64,000 nt of DNA, from NCBI RefSeq assembly GCF_013328205.1, contig NZ_JABULH010000001.1, positions 310,001 through 374,000 on the forward strand. The letters are read 5' to 3'. Below, in pieces: positions 17,651 to 25,439 of the stretch. The stretch is from Sphingomonas hominis (GTDB taxonomy: Bacteria > Pseudomonadota > Alphaproteobacteria > Sphingomonadales > Sphingomonadaceae). Numbering within the stretch: the first letter of the stretch is position 1; each line of letters begins with the position of its first letter. The notes below the pieces were generated by a model, which was given only the letters and a program-made list of their open reading frames with translations, was not told the origin of the DNA and searched no databases. The translations under genes and the position numbers were made by a program.

Positions 17651-18316
17651 ATGGATGTGACACACGCGATCGCGGCCAGGCGTTCCGTACGCGGCTACCT
17701 CGACCGCGCCGTCGACCCGGCGCTGCTCAAGGACATCGCGATCAAGTCGGCGCGCGCGGCGACCGGCGGCAACATCCAGCCGTGGCACGTCGATATCATC
17801 CACGGCGAGACGATGCAGCGCCTCAAAGAGATCATGGCGGGCAAGACCGCGCGCCGCGAAACCGAGACGCCGGGCTACGACATCTACCCAAAGGCAATGG
17901 ACGACCGCTATCGCCAGCGCACCTTTGCGATCGGCGAGGAAATGTACGGCCGGCTCGGCATCCCGCGCGAGGACAAGCGCGCACGCGCGACTTGGTTCGC
18001 GCGCAACTTCCAGTTCTTCGGCGCGCCCGCCGCCTATTTCGTCACGGTCGACCGCCGCATGGGACCGCCGCAATGGGCCGACCTCGGCATGTACCTGCAG
18101 AACTTGATGTTGCTTGCCGTCGAGCACGGGTTGGCGACGTGCCCGCAGGAATGCTGGGCGATGTTCCCGCAGACGGTGGAAGCGTTCCTGGAAACGCCGG
18201 CGGAGCGGATGCTCTTCTGCGGCGTCGCGATCGGATATGAGGACGTGGACGACAGCGCCAATCTGACGCGATCGGCGCGCGCGCCCGAGGAGGAGTGGCT
18301 GACGATCCGCGCGTGA
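17651..18316 (+). CDS. Nitroreductase family protein
   Basis: 221 residues from the ATG at 17651 (MDVTHAIAARRSVRGYLDRA). The N-terminal RRSVRGY and ATGGNIQPWHVDII segments bind FMN phosphate and isoalloxazine. ADLGMYLQNLMLLAVEHGL is the family helix, followed by CPQECW. These enzymes use NAD(P)H to reduce nitroaromatics, quinones or enones in the cytoplasm. An earlier in-frame GTG/ATG region lacks family similarity. Divergent from the thiolase operon. Confidence 0.9.
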   Translation: MDVTHAIAARRSVRGYLDRAVDPALLKDIAIKSARAATGGNIQPWHVDIIHGETMQRLKEIMAGKTARRETETPGYDIYPKAMDDRYRQRTFAIGEEMYGRLGIPREDKRARATWFARNFQFFGAPAAYFVTVDRRMGPPQWADLGMYLQNLMLLAVEHGLATCPQECWAMFPQTVEAFLETPAERMLFCGVAIGYEDVDDSANLTRSARAPEEEWLTIRA

Positions 18317-18399
18317 TGGTTTCCAGCTGCGCGAAATTTGCTTCGGACTGATCGCCGACGCGGTTGGAACACGACACACTTGCTGCCATGAGGGCGGCA

Positions 18400-19470
18400 A
18401 TGACTTCTTCTCTGCGCGTCGGCGTTCTCACCTTTCATCGTTGCATCAACTACGGCTCCTACTGGCAGGCGCGCTGCCTAGTGGAGGGATTGCGCGCGCG
18501 CGGGCATGACGCGGTGCTGCTCGATCATCACGACGACGACGTGTCGCGTGCCGAGTGGCGTTGCGCGTTCCAGCCGAGCCTGCCCGAGCGTTCGCGGATC
18601 GAAGACCTGCCGCGCTACAAGGAGAAAGGGCGCAAGTTCCTCGCCGCATTCGACGCGTTGCCGCAGAGCGCGCGCTTCCGGCTCGACCAGCCCGAGACGC
18701 TGGCGGGCTATGACGCGGTCGTTGTCGGCAGCGACGAGGTGTGGAATTTCCGCCACCCCTGGTACGGCGGCAAGTCGATCTTTTTCGGCGAAGGGTTGCG
18801 CGTGCCGCGGCTCGTCTCCTACGCCGCCAGCTTCGGCAACCACGATGCCACCGACGGGATCGGTCCTGAGTGGGCGGCGCGGCTGGCGCGCTTCACCGCG
18901 GTGTCGGTGCGCGACGAGAATGCGCGTCGGCTGGTGGTCGAGGCGCTGGGGCAGGAGCCCGCAATGGTGCTCGATCCGTGCCTGCAATTCCCCGAAGTCG
19001 CGCGCGCCGCGCCGGCTGCGTCCGACCGGCCGTACGCGCTGGTTTACGGCCACGTATTCCCGACGTGGTTGCAGGAGCAGGTGACCGCGTGGAGCCGGCG
19101 CAGCGGCGTCGAACTGGTGAGTCTCGGCTATCGCAACGATTGGGTCGATCGTCACCTGATCGAGGCGGGGCCGCTGGAGTTCGCGCAAATGATGGCGGGG
19201 GCGAGCGCGGTGGTAACCAACTTCTTCCACGGCTGCGTCTTCGCGCTGGTGGGCGGCAAGCCGCTCGTCACCTCGCCGAGCGAGTATCGCTTCAACAAGG
19301 TGCGCGACCTGACCAACGCGCTCGACGCGCGCGAGCACGTCGTCACCGCCGACAGCGACGCGACCGCGTTCGACCGTCTGCTCGGCACGCCGCCCGCGCC
19401 CAAGGTGGCCACCGCGATCGCTGGCTTGCGGGAACAGTCGAACGCCTTCCTGGACCGCGCGCTTGGCTGA
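18400..19470 (+). CDS. Polysaccharide pyruvyl transferase family protein
   Basis: 356 residues from the ATG at 18400, chosen because GAGGGCGG lies just upstream. The fold resembles CsaB/WcaK pyruvyl transferases: N-terminal TFHRCINYGSYWQARCL, DAVVVGSDEVWNF, then the C-terminal VVTNFFHGCVFALVGGKPLV, in which the His is part of the putative donor site. Members attach pyruvate ketals to sugars of exported polymers using phosphoenolpyruvate. Its stop overlaps the FrhB-like gene by 8 bp, so the two are co-translated. No glycosyltransferase or flippase adjoins them, which is unusual for this family. Confidence 0.85.
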   Translation: MTSSLRVGVLTFHRCINYGSYWQARCLVEGLRARGHDAVLLDHHDDDVSRAEWRCAFQPSLPERSRIEDLPRYKEKGRKFLAAFDALPQSARFRLDQPETLAGYDAVVVGSDEVWNFRHPWYGGKSIFFGEGLRVPRLVSYAASFGNHDATDGIGPEWAARLARFTAVSVRDENARRLVVEALGQEPAMVLDPCLQFPEVARAAPAASDRPYALVYGHVFPTWLQEQVTAWSRRSGVELVSLGYRNDWVDRHLIEAGPLEFAQMMAGASAVVTNFFHGCVFALVGGKPLVTSPSEYRFNKVRDLTNALDAREHVVTADSDATAFDRLLGTPPAPKVATAIAGLREQSNAFLDRALG

Positions 19471-20845
19471 GGCACCCGCGCTCGCCCCGCGCGACATCGT
19501 CCGCTCCGGCCTGTGCATCGGTTGCGGAGGTTGCGCGGCGGACGAGCCGCGCGCGACGATGGCGTGGGATCGGTTCGGGCAGTTGAAGCCCGAGGGGCCG
19601 GCGGACTGGTATGCCGAGCCGAGCGTGACCTTCGCCGCGCGCTGTCCTTTCTCGCCCAGCGCCGCGAACGAGGATGTGATCGCGGTCGCGCAATTGCCCG
19701 ATGCACCGCACAGCGACGCGCGGATCGGGCGCTACGAGCATGCCTGGGTCGGGCACGTGGCCGAGGACACGTTCCGCAGCGACGGCAGCTCGGGTGGCAT
19801 GGTGAGTTGGGTCGCCAACGAGCTGCTGCGCACCGGCCGCGTCGACGCGGTCGCGCACGTCGTCGCGACCGATCCGGCGGGCGAGGGCGCGCGCTTCTTC
19901 CGTTACCGCCTGTCGCGTACCCGTGCCGAGATCGCGGAAGGCGCCAAGTCCCGTTATTACCCGATCGACCTGTCCGAGATCATCGCCGAGATCCGCGAAA
20001 CGCCGGGCCGCTATGCGATCGTCGGCGTACCGTGCTTCATCAAGGCGATACAATTGCTCCGTCGCAGCGATCCCGTCATCGCCGAGCGGGTGACGCATAC
20101 GCTTGGGCTGTTCTGCGGCCACATGAAGAGCGCGCGGTTGGTTGAGAGCTTCGCCTGGCAGCTGGATACGCCGATCGAGCAGGTGCGCAGCGTCGATTAT
20201 CGCATCAAGGACGAAGGGCGGCCGGCGAACTGGTACCGCGCACACCTCGAACTCGCCGATGGTAGCGCGCGCGCACAGGATTGGTGGCATCTGGCCGACG
20301 GTGATTGGGGCGCGGGCTATTTCCAGAACTCCGCGTGCAACATGTGCGACGACGTGGTGGCGGAAACCGCTGATATCGCGTTCGGCGACGCCTGGGTCGA
20401 GCCTTATTCCTCGGACGGCCGCGGCAGCAACGTTGCGGTGGTTCGCTCGGCAGAACTCGGCCGCATGGTCGCCGACGCGGTGGCGGACGGGCGGCTCGCG
20501 CTCCGGCAAGTCGACGCAGATTACATCGTCGGCACGCAGGCGGCGGGGTTCCGCCACCGGCGCGAGGGGCTGGCCTACCGGCTGACGTGGCGGCGGCGCG
20601 GCATCACGCCGGTGAAGCGCGTCGCGCCGGGTGTCGGCACGCTCACGCCGCGCCGCCGCCTGGTGTACCGCACGCGCGCGGTGATCGCGTGGTGGAGCCA
20701 TCGGCTGTTCTGGCTCGGGCGCACGACCGGCTGGCACGGCATCTACCTGCGCCCCGCCAAGCGCGCGCTGACCTTCTACCAGGCGCTCGCCTGGTCGCAG
20801 GGGAAGTTGGGCGCCTGGTTCGATCGGCTGGAGAAGCGCGGCTAG
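19463..20845 (+). CDS. Coenzyme F420 hydrogenase/dehydrogenase beta-subunit (FrhB) domain protein
   Basis: 460 residues from the TTG at 19463, overlapping the previous stop. An N-terminal CIGCGGCAADEP cluster (C18, C21, C24) and AARCPF recall a shortened ferredoxin module. SDGSSGGMVSWVANELL, IVGVPCFIKAIQLL, GLFCGHMKS and CNMCDDVVAETADIAFGDAW then match the FrhB/FdhB N and C domains, which bind FAD and [4Fe-4S]. Homologues occur next to pyruvyl transferases in polysaccharide loci of bacteria lacking F420; their reaction there is not established. A basic, aromatic C-terminal tail (about 370-460) is outside the family core. Start choice is moderately secure because no ATG precedes the Cys cluster. 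Confidence 0.85.
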   Translation: MAEAPALAPRDIVRSGLCIGCGGCAADEPRATMAWDRFGQLKPEGPADWYAEPSVTFAARCPFSPSAANEDVIAVAQLPDAPHSDARIGRYEHAWVGHVAEDTFRSDGSSGGMVSWVANELLRTGRVDAVAHVVATDPAGEGARFFRYRLSRTRAEIAEGAKSRYYPIDLSEIIAEIRETPGRYAIVGVPCFIKAIQLLRRSDPVIAERVTHTLGLFCGHMKSARLVESFAWQLDTPIEQVRSVDYRIKDEGRPANWYRAHLELADGSARAQDWWHLADGDWGAGYFQNSACNMCDDVVAETADIAFGDAWVEPYSSDGRGSNVAVVRSAELGRMVADAVADGRLALRQVDADYIVGTQAAGFRHRREGLAYRLTWRRRGITPVKRVAPGVGTLTPRRRLVYRTRAVIAWWSHRLFWLGRTTGWHGIYLRPAKRALTFYQALAWSQGKLGAWFDRLEKRG

Positions 20846-20990
20846 AACGAAAGCCGATAGCGACGGATCGCCTGCAGCCGCGGGTACGACGGTTCGCGAC
20901 GATGCCGTTTCGATAGCCGAGCAGCGTCGTTCGTTGGCCACGACAGTCGAACATCACCGCCCCGCGAGGATCGACCGTGTCGTCCGTCGT

Positions 20991-21482
20991 TCAGCTGCCG
21001 AGCACCGCCGAGATGCGCGTGAACGGCACCGCCAGCGCGAGATAGAGATGCGAGGCAAGCAGGTACGCCCCACCCGATGCGGCAGCGGTCAGCGCGGCGA
21101 ATTGCAGCGTGGCGGACAGGCGGCGGCTTCGTTCGGCTTGCGCGGCAAGGGAGAGCGGCGGTCGCTCGCGTGATCCGTGGCGACGATCAACTTGGTCGCC
21201 GGCGGCCGGCCGCTGCGCCAGCCGCGGTTCGTTGACGAGCGCAGTGGCGCTGACCGGGTCCTGCGTACGGATGCCGAACCGGTCGTCGCGCAACAACAGC
21301 ACGCGGCCGATGACGACCAACGTACCCCGGCGTATGTCGACGTAGCCGCCGACCGGCAGCGGCAACGTGCTGGAGATCACCACCAGCTTGGGCCCGACCG
21401 CGTGGATGCAGGCATTGCCCCACGTCGTGCCGGCCGTGATCCGACACGGTACGAATATGGCACTGGTCTGTTTCGCTGCCAT
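20991..21482 (-). CDS. PilZ-like domain protein with C-terminal membrane segment
   Basis: 163 residues from the ATG at 21482. The N-terminal half (IFVPCRITAGTTWGNACIHA ... GGYVDIRRGTLVVIGRVL ... RFGIRTQDPVS) has the strand pattern of a PilZ-type beta barrel, but without a clear RxxxR / D-S-x-x-G c-di-GMP motif. A cationic linker (about 98-122) and a hydrophobic C-terminal helix pair (about 124-158) suggest membrane anchoring. The frame is open far upstream, but those residues are unlike any protein. It could be a small membrane effector; assignment is by pattern only. Confidence 0.6.
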   Translation of the reverse strand: MAAKQTSAIFVPCRITAGTTWGNACIHAVGPKLVVISSTLPLPVGGYVDIRRGTLVVIGRVLLLRDDRFGIRTQDPVSATALVNEPRLAQRPAAGDQVDRRHGSRERPPLSLAAQAERSRRLSATLQFAALTAAASGGAYLLASHLYLALAVPFTRISAVLGS

Positions 21483-22007
21483 CGCCGATCCCGGTACCGG
21501 GTCTTGTGCGCGCTCATCATCTGCATAGTCGCAGATCCTTACAGTATATACGTCCAGGTCGCAGCGGCACCTAATGGGGTGTCGCAGATGCCACCTTTGA
21601 CGCCGGGAGGTCGGGAGGTCGGGGCTATCGCCGCGCGGCTCAGTCAGCCACGGGCGCGGTGTCGAGCGACACGTGACGCTCGGCAGCGGCGCACTGGTGC
21701 GGCAACCGTGACAGGCGTCGGCCAGCCCGAGCGGCGTGGCGCGCCGCGCAACCGTCGCCGTGATCAGAGCGTGTATCATGACCAGTCGTTTGACTCGCCC
21801 AGCGCGTTGCCGAAGCGGAGGTGTCTGGGTTGTTCGTGCGACGCCAATCGAGTGACGATGACTTGTTGCAGCAGTGGCGCCAGCGTGTCCGCGTCCGCGT
21901 CGGTGGTCGGAACGATGGATGCCGTCGTCGCCCATGCGCATCGGCACGGGACCGGCGTGCGCGAACGGCAATCGACCGCTCACGCGTGAGAACGTGCATG
22001 TCTGAGA
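21483..22007. other. Intergenic region before tRNA-Arg, no gene recognised
   Basis: No frame with recognisable protein features. On the minus strand TATACT (21548-21543) is a plausible -10 hexamer for the PilZ-like gene, with no clear -35. The rest is of unknown function. Confidence 0.5.
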
Positions 22008-22084
<77 letters not shown>

Positions 22085-22130
22085 CTGGGCGCTTCGGTTA
22101 GCAGGCGGGCGACCGCGGCGCCACCACAAT

Positions 22131-22517
22131 CTACCGGCGCGTGCGCGCGATCGTCACTGGCTGGAACGGGGCAAGGCCGCAGCTCGCGCCGCGCATCGGG
22201 CCGGTCTGGTAGAGCACGGTGATGATGTCCTGCGCGCACAATTGGCTGAGCGAGGTGGCGTAGGAGAAGCGGCGTTCGAACCCCAGGCCGGGGCATGATT
22301 GCGGCAGCGTCACGCGGTAATAACGATCGCGCCCGCCGGTCGTGCGAAAATCGATGACGCGGTCGTTGCGCACCAGGCTCTCGCGCAATTGCGTGATCGG
22401 CACGCAGTTGCGCGGCGCGCCGGTCGGGGTCGCGGGTGGCACCGCATTGCGGTCGCGCGCGGCACCCGGTGCGGCGCATGCGAGGAGGCAGCAGGCGGCG
22501 AGAACGGGCAGGCGCAT
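22131..22517 (-). CDS. Small secreted protein, DUF6491-like
   Basis: 128 residues with a signal peptide ([20 protein letters not shown]). The mature part has [47 protein letters not shown] and [12 protein letters not shown]: four cysteines likely paired in the periplasm. It is clearly related in pattern to the 134-residue protein at 24947 (NCIPLSSVTGNTIV ... RDDILV ... QFVPYT). I think both belong to the DUF6491-type family, of unknown function, but cannot run the search. Four bp upstream of it lies the end of nth on the same strand. Confidence 0.75.
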   Translation of the reverse strand: MRLPVLAACCLLACAAPGAARDRNAVPPATPTGAPRNCVPITQLRESLVRNDRVIDFRTTGGRDRYYRVTLPQSCPGLGFERRFSYATSLSQLCAQDIITVLYQTGPMRGASCGLAPFQPVTIARTRR

Positions 22518-22520
22518 GGT

Positions 22521-23189
22521 TCACTCTCCCGGTGGCGGCGCACCCTTAACGGGAGGCGGCAGCGTCTTAGGCTTGAACGCGCACAGGTCGGATACGATGC
22601 AGCGCCAGCATTCGGGCTTGCGCGCCTTGCAGGTGTAGCGACCGTGCAGGATCAGCCAATGGTGCGCGTGAAGCCGGAACGGCTGCGGCGTCGCCTTGTC
22701 GAGTTTCAGTTCCACCGCCAGCGGCGTCTTGCCGCGCGCGAGACCCGTGCGGTTACAGACACGGAAGATGTGCGTGTCGACCGCGAAGGTTTCCGCGCCG
22801 AACGCCGAGTTCATGACCACATTGGCGGTCTTGCGCCCGACGCCCGGCAGCGTTTCCAGCGCGTCGCGGTTCGCGGGCACCTCGCCGCCGTGATGGTCGA
22901 TCAGCATCTGGCTGAGCGCGATGACGTTCTTCGCCTTGTTGTTGTACAGCCCGATCGTCTTGATGTGCTCCTTCAGCCCGTCGAGCCCGAGCGCGACCAT
23001 CTTGGCGGGCGTGTCGGCGATGCGGAACAGCGCGCGCGTCGCCTTGTTGACACCCGCGTCGGTCGACTGTGCCGACAACGCCACTGCGACCAGCAATGTG
23101 TAGGCGTTGACGAACTCCAGCTCGGTTTCGGGATGCGGGTTCGCCTCCGCCAATCGGGCGTAGAAGTCGACGATGTCGGCTTTCTTCAT
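22521..23189 (-). CDS. nth: Endonuclease III (DNA glycosylase/AP lyase)
   Basis: 222 residues. It removes oxidised pyrimidines and nicks the AP site. The helix-hairpin-helix LPGVGRKTANVV contains catalytic Lys120, and Asp138 lies in FAVDTHIFRV (the same numbers as E. coli Nth). The [4Fe-4S] cluster is C187-X6-C194-X2-C197-X5-C203. A Pro-rich tail (KTLPPPVKGAPPPGE) follows. It begins 3 bp after the dapB stop and ends 3 bp before the small secreted gene: one operon dapB-nth-DUF6491-like. Confidence 0.96.
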   Translation of the reverse strand: MKKADIVDFYARLAEANPHPETELEFVNAYTLLVAVALSAQSTDAGVNKATRALFRIADTPAKMVALGLDGLKEHIKTIGLYNNKAKNVIALSQMLIDHHGGEVPANRDALETLPGVGRKTANVVMNSAFGAETFAVDTHIFRVCNRTGLARGKTPLAVELKLDKATPQPFRLHAHHWLILHGRYTCKARKPECWRCIVSDLCAFKPKTLPPPVKGAPPPGE

Positions 23190-23192
23190 AAA

Positions 23193-23921
23193 CTAGAGCC
23201 CGAGCACCTCGGCCATCTGGTAGCGTCCCGGCGCGCGGCCGGCGAGCCACAGCGCCGCCTTGACCGCACCGCGCGCGAAGATCGAGCGATCCTCGCCACG
23301 GTGGCCGAGCTCGATCCGTTCGCCTTCGCCAGCGAAGATCACCTGATGATCGCCCACCACGCTGCCGCCGCGCAGCGAGGAGAAGCCGATCGTTTCCTCC
23401 GTGCGCGCGCCGACCAGGCCCGCGCGCCCGTCGACGCGCACCTCGGACAAGGAGGTGCCGCGCGCCTGCGCCGCCGCTTCGCCGAGCAGAATCGCGGTGC
23501 CCGACGGCGCGTCGACCTTGTGGCGGTGGTGCATCTCGACAATCTCGATGTCCCAGTCGCTGCCGAGCCGCGCCGCCGCCTCGCGCACCAGGATACCGAG
23601 CAAGGTGACGCCGAGCGAGGTGTTGCCGGTCTGGAGCACCGCGATCCGCTGCGCCGCGGCGTCGATCAGCGCCTGGTGCGTCGCGGACAGCCCGGTGGTG
23701 CCGATCACGATCGGCGTGCCGGCAGCGACCGCGGCGGCGAGGTGCGGCTCGAGCGCGGCGGGGGTGGAGAAATCGACCAGCACGTCGGCGTCGCCTGCTA
23801 GCGGCGCGGGATCGCCGCCGGCGTCGACGCCGCCCGCAATCGTGCCGCCCTCGTCACCGATGATCGTCGCGATCGCGCGACCCATGCGGCCGTTGCTGCC
23901 GTAGATGCCGATTGCGGTCAT
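23193..23921 (-). CDS. dapB: 4-hydroxy-tetrahydrodipicolinate reductase
   Basis: 242 residues from the ATG at 23921. NAD(P)H-dependent step of lysine/diaminopimelate synthesis. Rossmann motif GIYGSNGRMGRAIA at the N-terminus. The active-site segment EMHHRHKVDAPSGTA carries His131 and Lys135 (equivalents of His159 and Lys163 in E. coli). IGFSSLRGGSVVGDHQVIFA is the family C-domain. The frame upstream of the ATG runs into a palindromic repeat and is discarded. Confidence 0.96.
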   Translation of the reverse strand: MTAIGIYGSNGRMGRAIATIIGDEGGTIAGGVDAGGDPAPLAGDADVLVDFSTPAALEPHLAAAVAAGTPIVIGTTGLSATHQALIDAAAQRIAVLQTGNTSLGVTLLGILVREAAARLGSDWDIEIVEMHHRHKVDAPSGTAILLGEAAAQARGTSLSEVRVDGRAGLVGARTEETIGFSSLRGGSVVGDHQVIFAGEGERIELGHRGEDRSIFARGAVKAALWLAGRAPGRYQMAEVLGL

Positions 23922-24317
23922 CGCGTCGCGACCGGCAGAAGGTTGCGGAGCGGCGAGCAGGGAAGCGCTGTCATGTCGCGCGCTATGGCACAGCGATGTG
24001 ACACGAGCGACACTTGGGGCGGCAAAAATTAGTCGGTGGTTGAGCGAAAGTGGAGAGGGCGGCATCGCTGTCAGGTCGGCGAGCGTTAATGTCCGATCGT
24101 CCTTCTTTGCCAACGTCATCCCGGACTTGATCCGGGATCCCACTTCTATGTGCGCCGTGGGAGGAAGCGGGACCCCGGATCAAGTCCGGGGTGACGAGAC
24201 GCAATTAATGTAGCTTCGCGCAAGGCCCCCACTGACGACCTTTCATCAGCCACGTGTCGACACGCCCGCGCCGCCGACGCTTGCACAGTGCGTCGCTTCC
24301 GCTACCGGCTCGGCGCC
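23922..24317. other. Intergenic region between dapB and the TRIC gene, one dispersed palindrome
   Basis: Divergent promoter region of about 400 bp. Palindrome copy 4 occupies 24114-24197. Nothing else coding is visible, and no riboswitch-like lysine aptamer was recognised upstream of dapB. Confidence 0.5.
24114..24197. repeat. Dispersed long palindrome, copy 4
   Basis: Arms CGTCATCCCGGACTTGATCC and GATCAAGTCCGGGGTGACGA are identical to those of copy 3. The inner stem is CCACTTC/GAAGCGG with a different loop (TATGTGCGCCGTGGGAG). Confidence 0.85.
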
Positions 24318-24944
24318 ATGCCACCCGACGTTCTCCTGCCCGTTTTCGCGCCCTGGTTCGACATTGCGGGGCTGGCGGTGTTCGCCGCGTCGGGCGCGCT
24401 CGCCGCGGCGCAGCGCGCGCAGACGTTCGTGACGCTCGCCTTTTTCGCACTGATCACCGGCGTCGGCGGCGGCACGGTGCGCGACCTGCTGATCGGTGCG
24501 CCGGTGTTCTGGGTGCATGACGCGCGCGTCTCGGCGGTGTGCCTCGGCGTCGCATTGCTAGTCTGGCTGACGCCTGAGCGCTGGTGGCGCGGCGCGGCGC
24601 TCGACTGGTTCGACGCGGTCGGGCTCGCCGCTTATGCAGTGTACGGCGCGGCGAAGGCGATCGGCTACGGCGTGCCGCCGCTGCCTGCTGCGCTGATGGG
24701 CGTGGTGACGGGCTGCGTCGGCGGGATCATCCGCGACGTGCTGGCGGGCGAGCCGTCAATCCTGATGCGCCCCGAATTGTACGTCACCGCAGCGGCGCTG
24801 TCGGCCGGGCTCTACGTCGTGTTGCGCGTGGCCGGATTAGAGGCCTGGGTCGCGGCGGGAATCGCGGCCGGCGCGGGGTTCGCGCTGCGCGCCGCCGCGA
24901 TCCGCTGGCACCTGGCGTTGCCGGCGTATCGCGGGCGCCGCTAG
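24318..24944 (+). CDS. Trimeric intracellular cation channel (TRIC)/YadS-YicG family membrane protein
   Basis: 208 residues from the ATG at 24318. Two homologous UPF0126 repeats, each with three helices and the kinked glycine-rich motif ending in Arg-Asp: ALITGVGGGTVRDLL and GVVTGCVGGIIRDVL. Six to seven membrane helices in the inner membrane. Bacterial TRIC channels conduct monovalent cations; some homologues have been linked to glycine uptake. Ends 2 bp before the convergent DUF6491-like gene. Confidence 0.9.
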   Translation: MPPDVLLPVFAPWFDIAGLAVFAASGALAAAQRAQTFVTLAFFALITGVGGGTVRDLLIGAPVFWVHDARVSAVCLGVALLVWLTPERWWRGAALDWFDAVGLAAYAVYGAAKAIGYGVPPLPAALMGVVTGCVGGIIRDVLAGEPSILMRPELYVTAAALSAGLYVVLRVAGLEAWVAAGIAAGAGFALRAAAIRWHLALPAYRGRR

Positions 24945-24946
24945 CC

Positions 24947-25351
24947 TCAGCTCGCCTTGGGCTTGGTGTAAGGCACGAACTGCCCCAGCGAGACGAAGCT
25001 GCGCGGGATGCGCGAGGTGCGATCGAGCAGTTGGACGACGTCGAGCCGGCACAGGTCGGTGCCGACCGTGCGCGTGACGAGAATGTCATCGCGATTGAGC
25101 CGCTTCGCCCCGTCGCCGCGCGGCTGGTTGACGTACAGGCGCGATCCGATGCGGTAGATGATCGCGCGCCCGGTCACGATCGTGTTGCCGGTGACGCTGC
25201 TGAGCGGGATGCAGTTGATCGGCTTGCCCGCGACGCGTCCGGCGAGCGCCTTTTGCAGTTCGGCATCCGCGTCGTAGCGCGACGCCGCGCCGGCGGCCGG
25301 CGCGGCGAGGGTGACCGCGGCGGCAGCGATAAAGGGGAGAACGTTGCGCAT
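24947..25351 (-). CDS. Small secreted protein, DUF6491-like (paralogue)
   Basis: 134 residues. Signal peptide MRNVLPFIAAAAVTLAAPAAGA, then a charged helix and the family core KPINCIPLSSVTGNTIVTGR ... RLYVNQPRG ... NRDDILVTRTVGTDLCRLDV ... QFVPYTKPK. Only two cysteines remain, against four in the mature part of the relative at 22131. Function unknown; probably periplasmic. Convergent with TRIC and 88 bp downstream of sppA. Confidence 0.73.
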   Translation of the reverse strand: MRNVLPFIAAAAVTLAAPAAGAASRYDADAELQKALAGRVAGKPINCIPLSSVTGNTIVTGRAIIYRIGSRLYVNQPRGDGAKRLNRDDILVTRTVGTDLCRLDVVQLLDRTSRIPRSFVSLGQFVPYTKPKAS

Positions 25352-25439
25352 AAATCGCCTCCTATCAGAGGCTTGTTGAACGCGCGCTGACGCACTCGGC
25401 TCCGCTCGCCCATAAGATGGACGAGCGGAGCCAATGGTG

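Noticed and set aside
21483-21983. N-terminal extension of the PilZ-like gene
   Set aside because: Arg/Thr/Pro-rich residues without pattern; the ATG at 21482 begins the domain.
23922-24113. Lysine riboswitch upstream of dapB
   Set aside because: No aptamer-like helices recognised; the region is ordinary and short before the palindrome.
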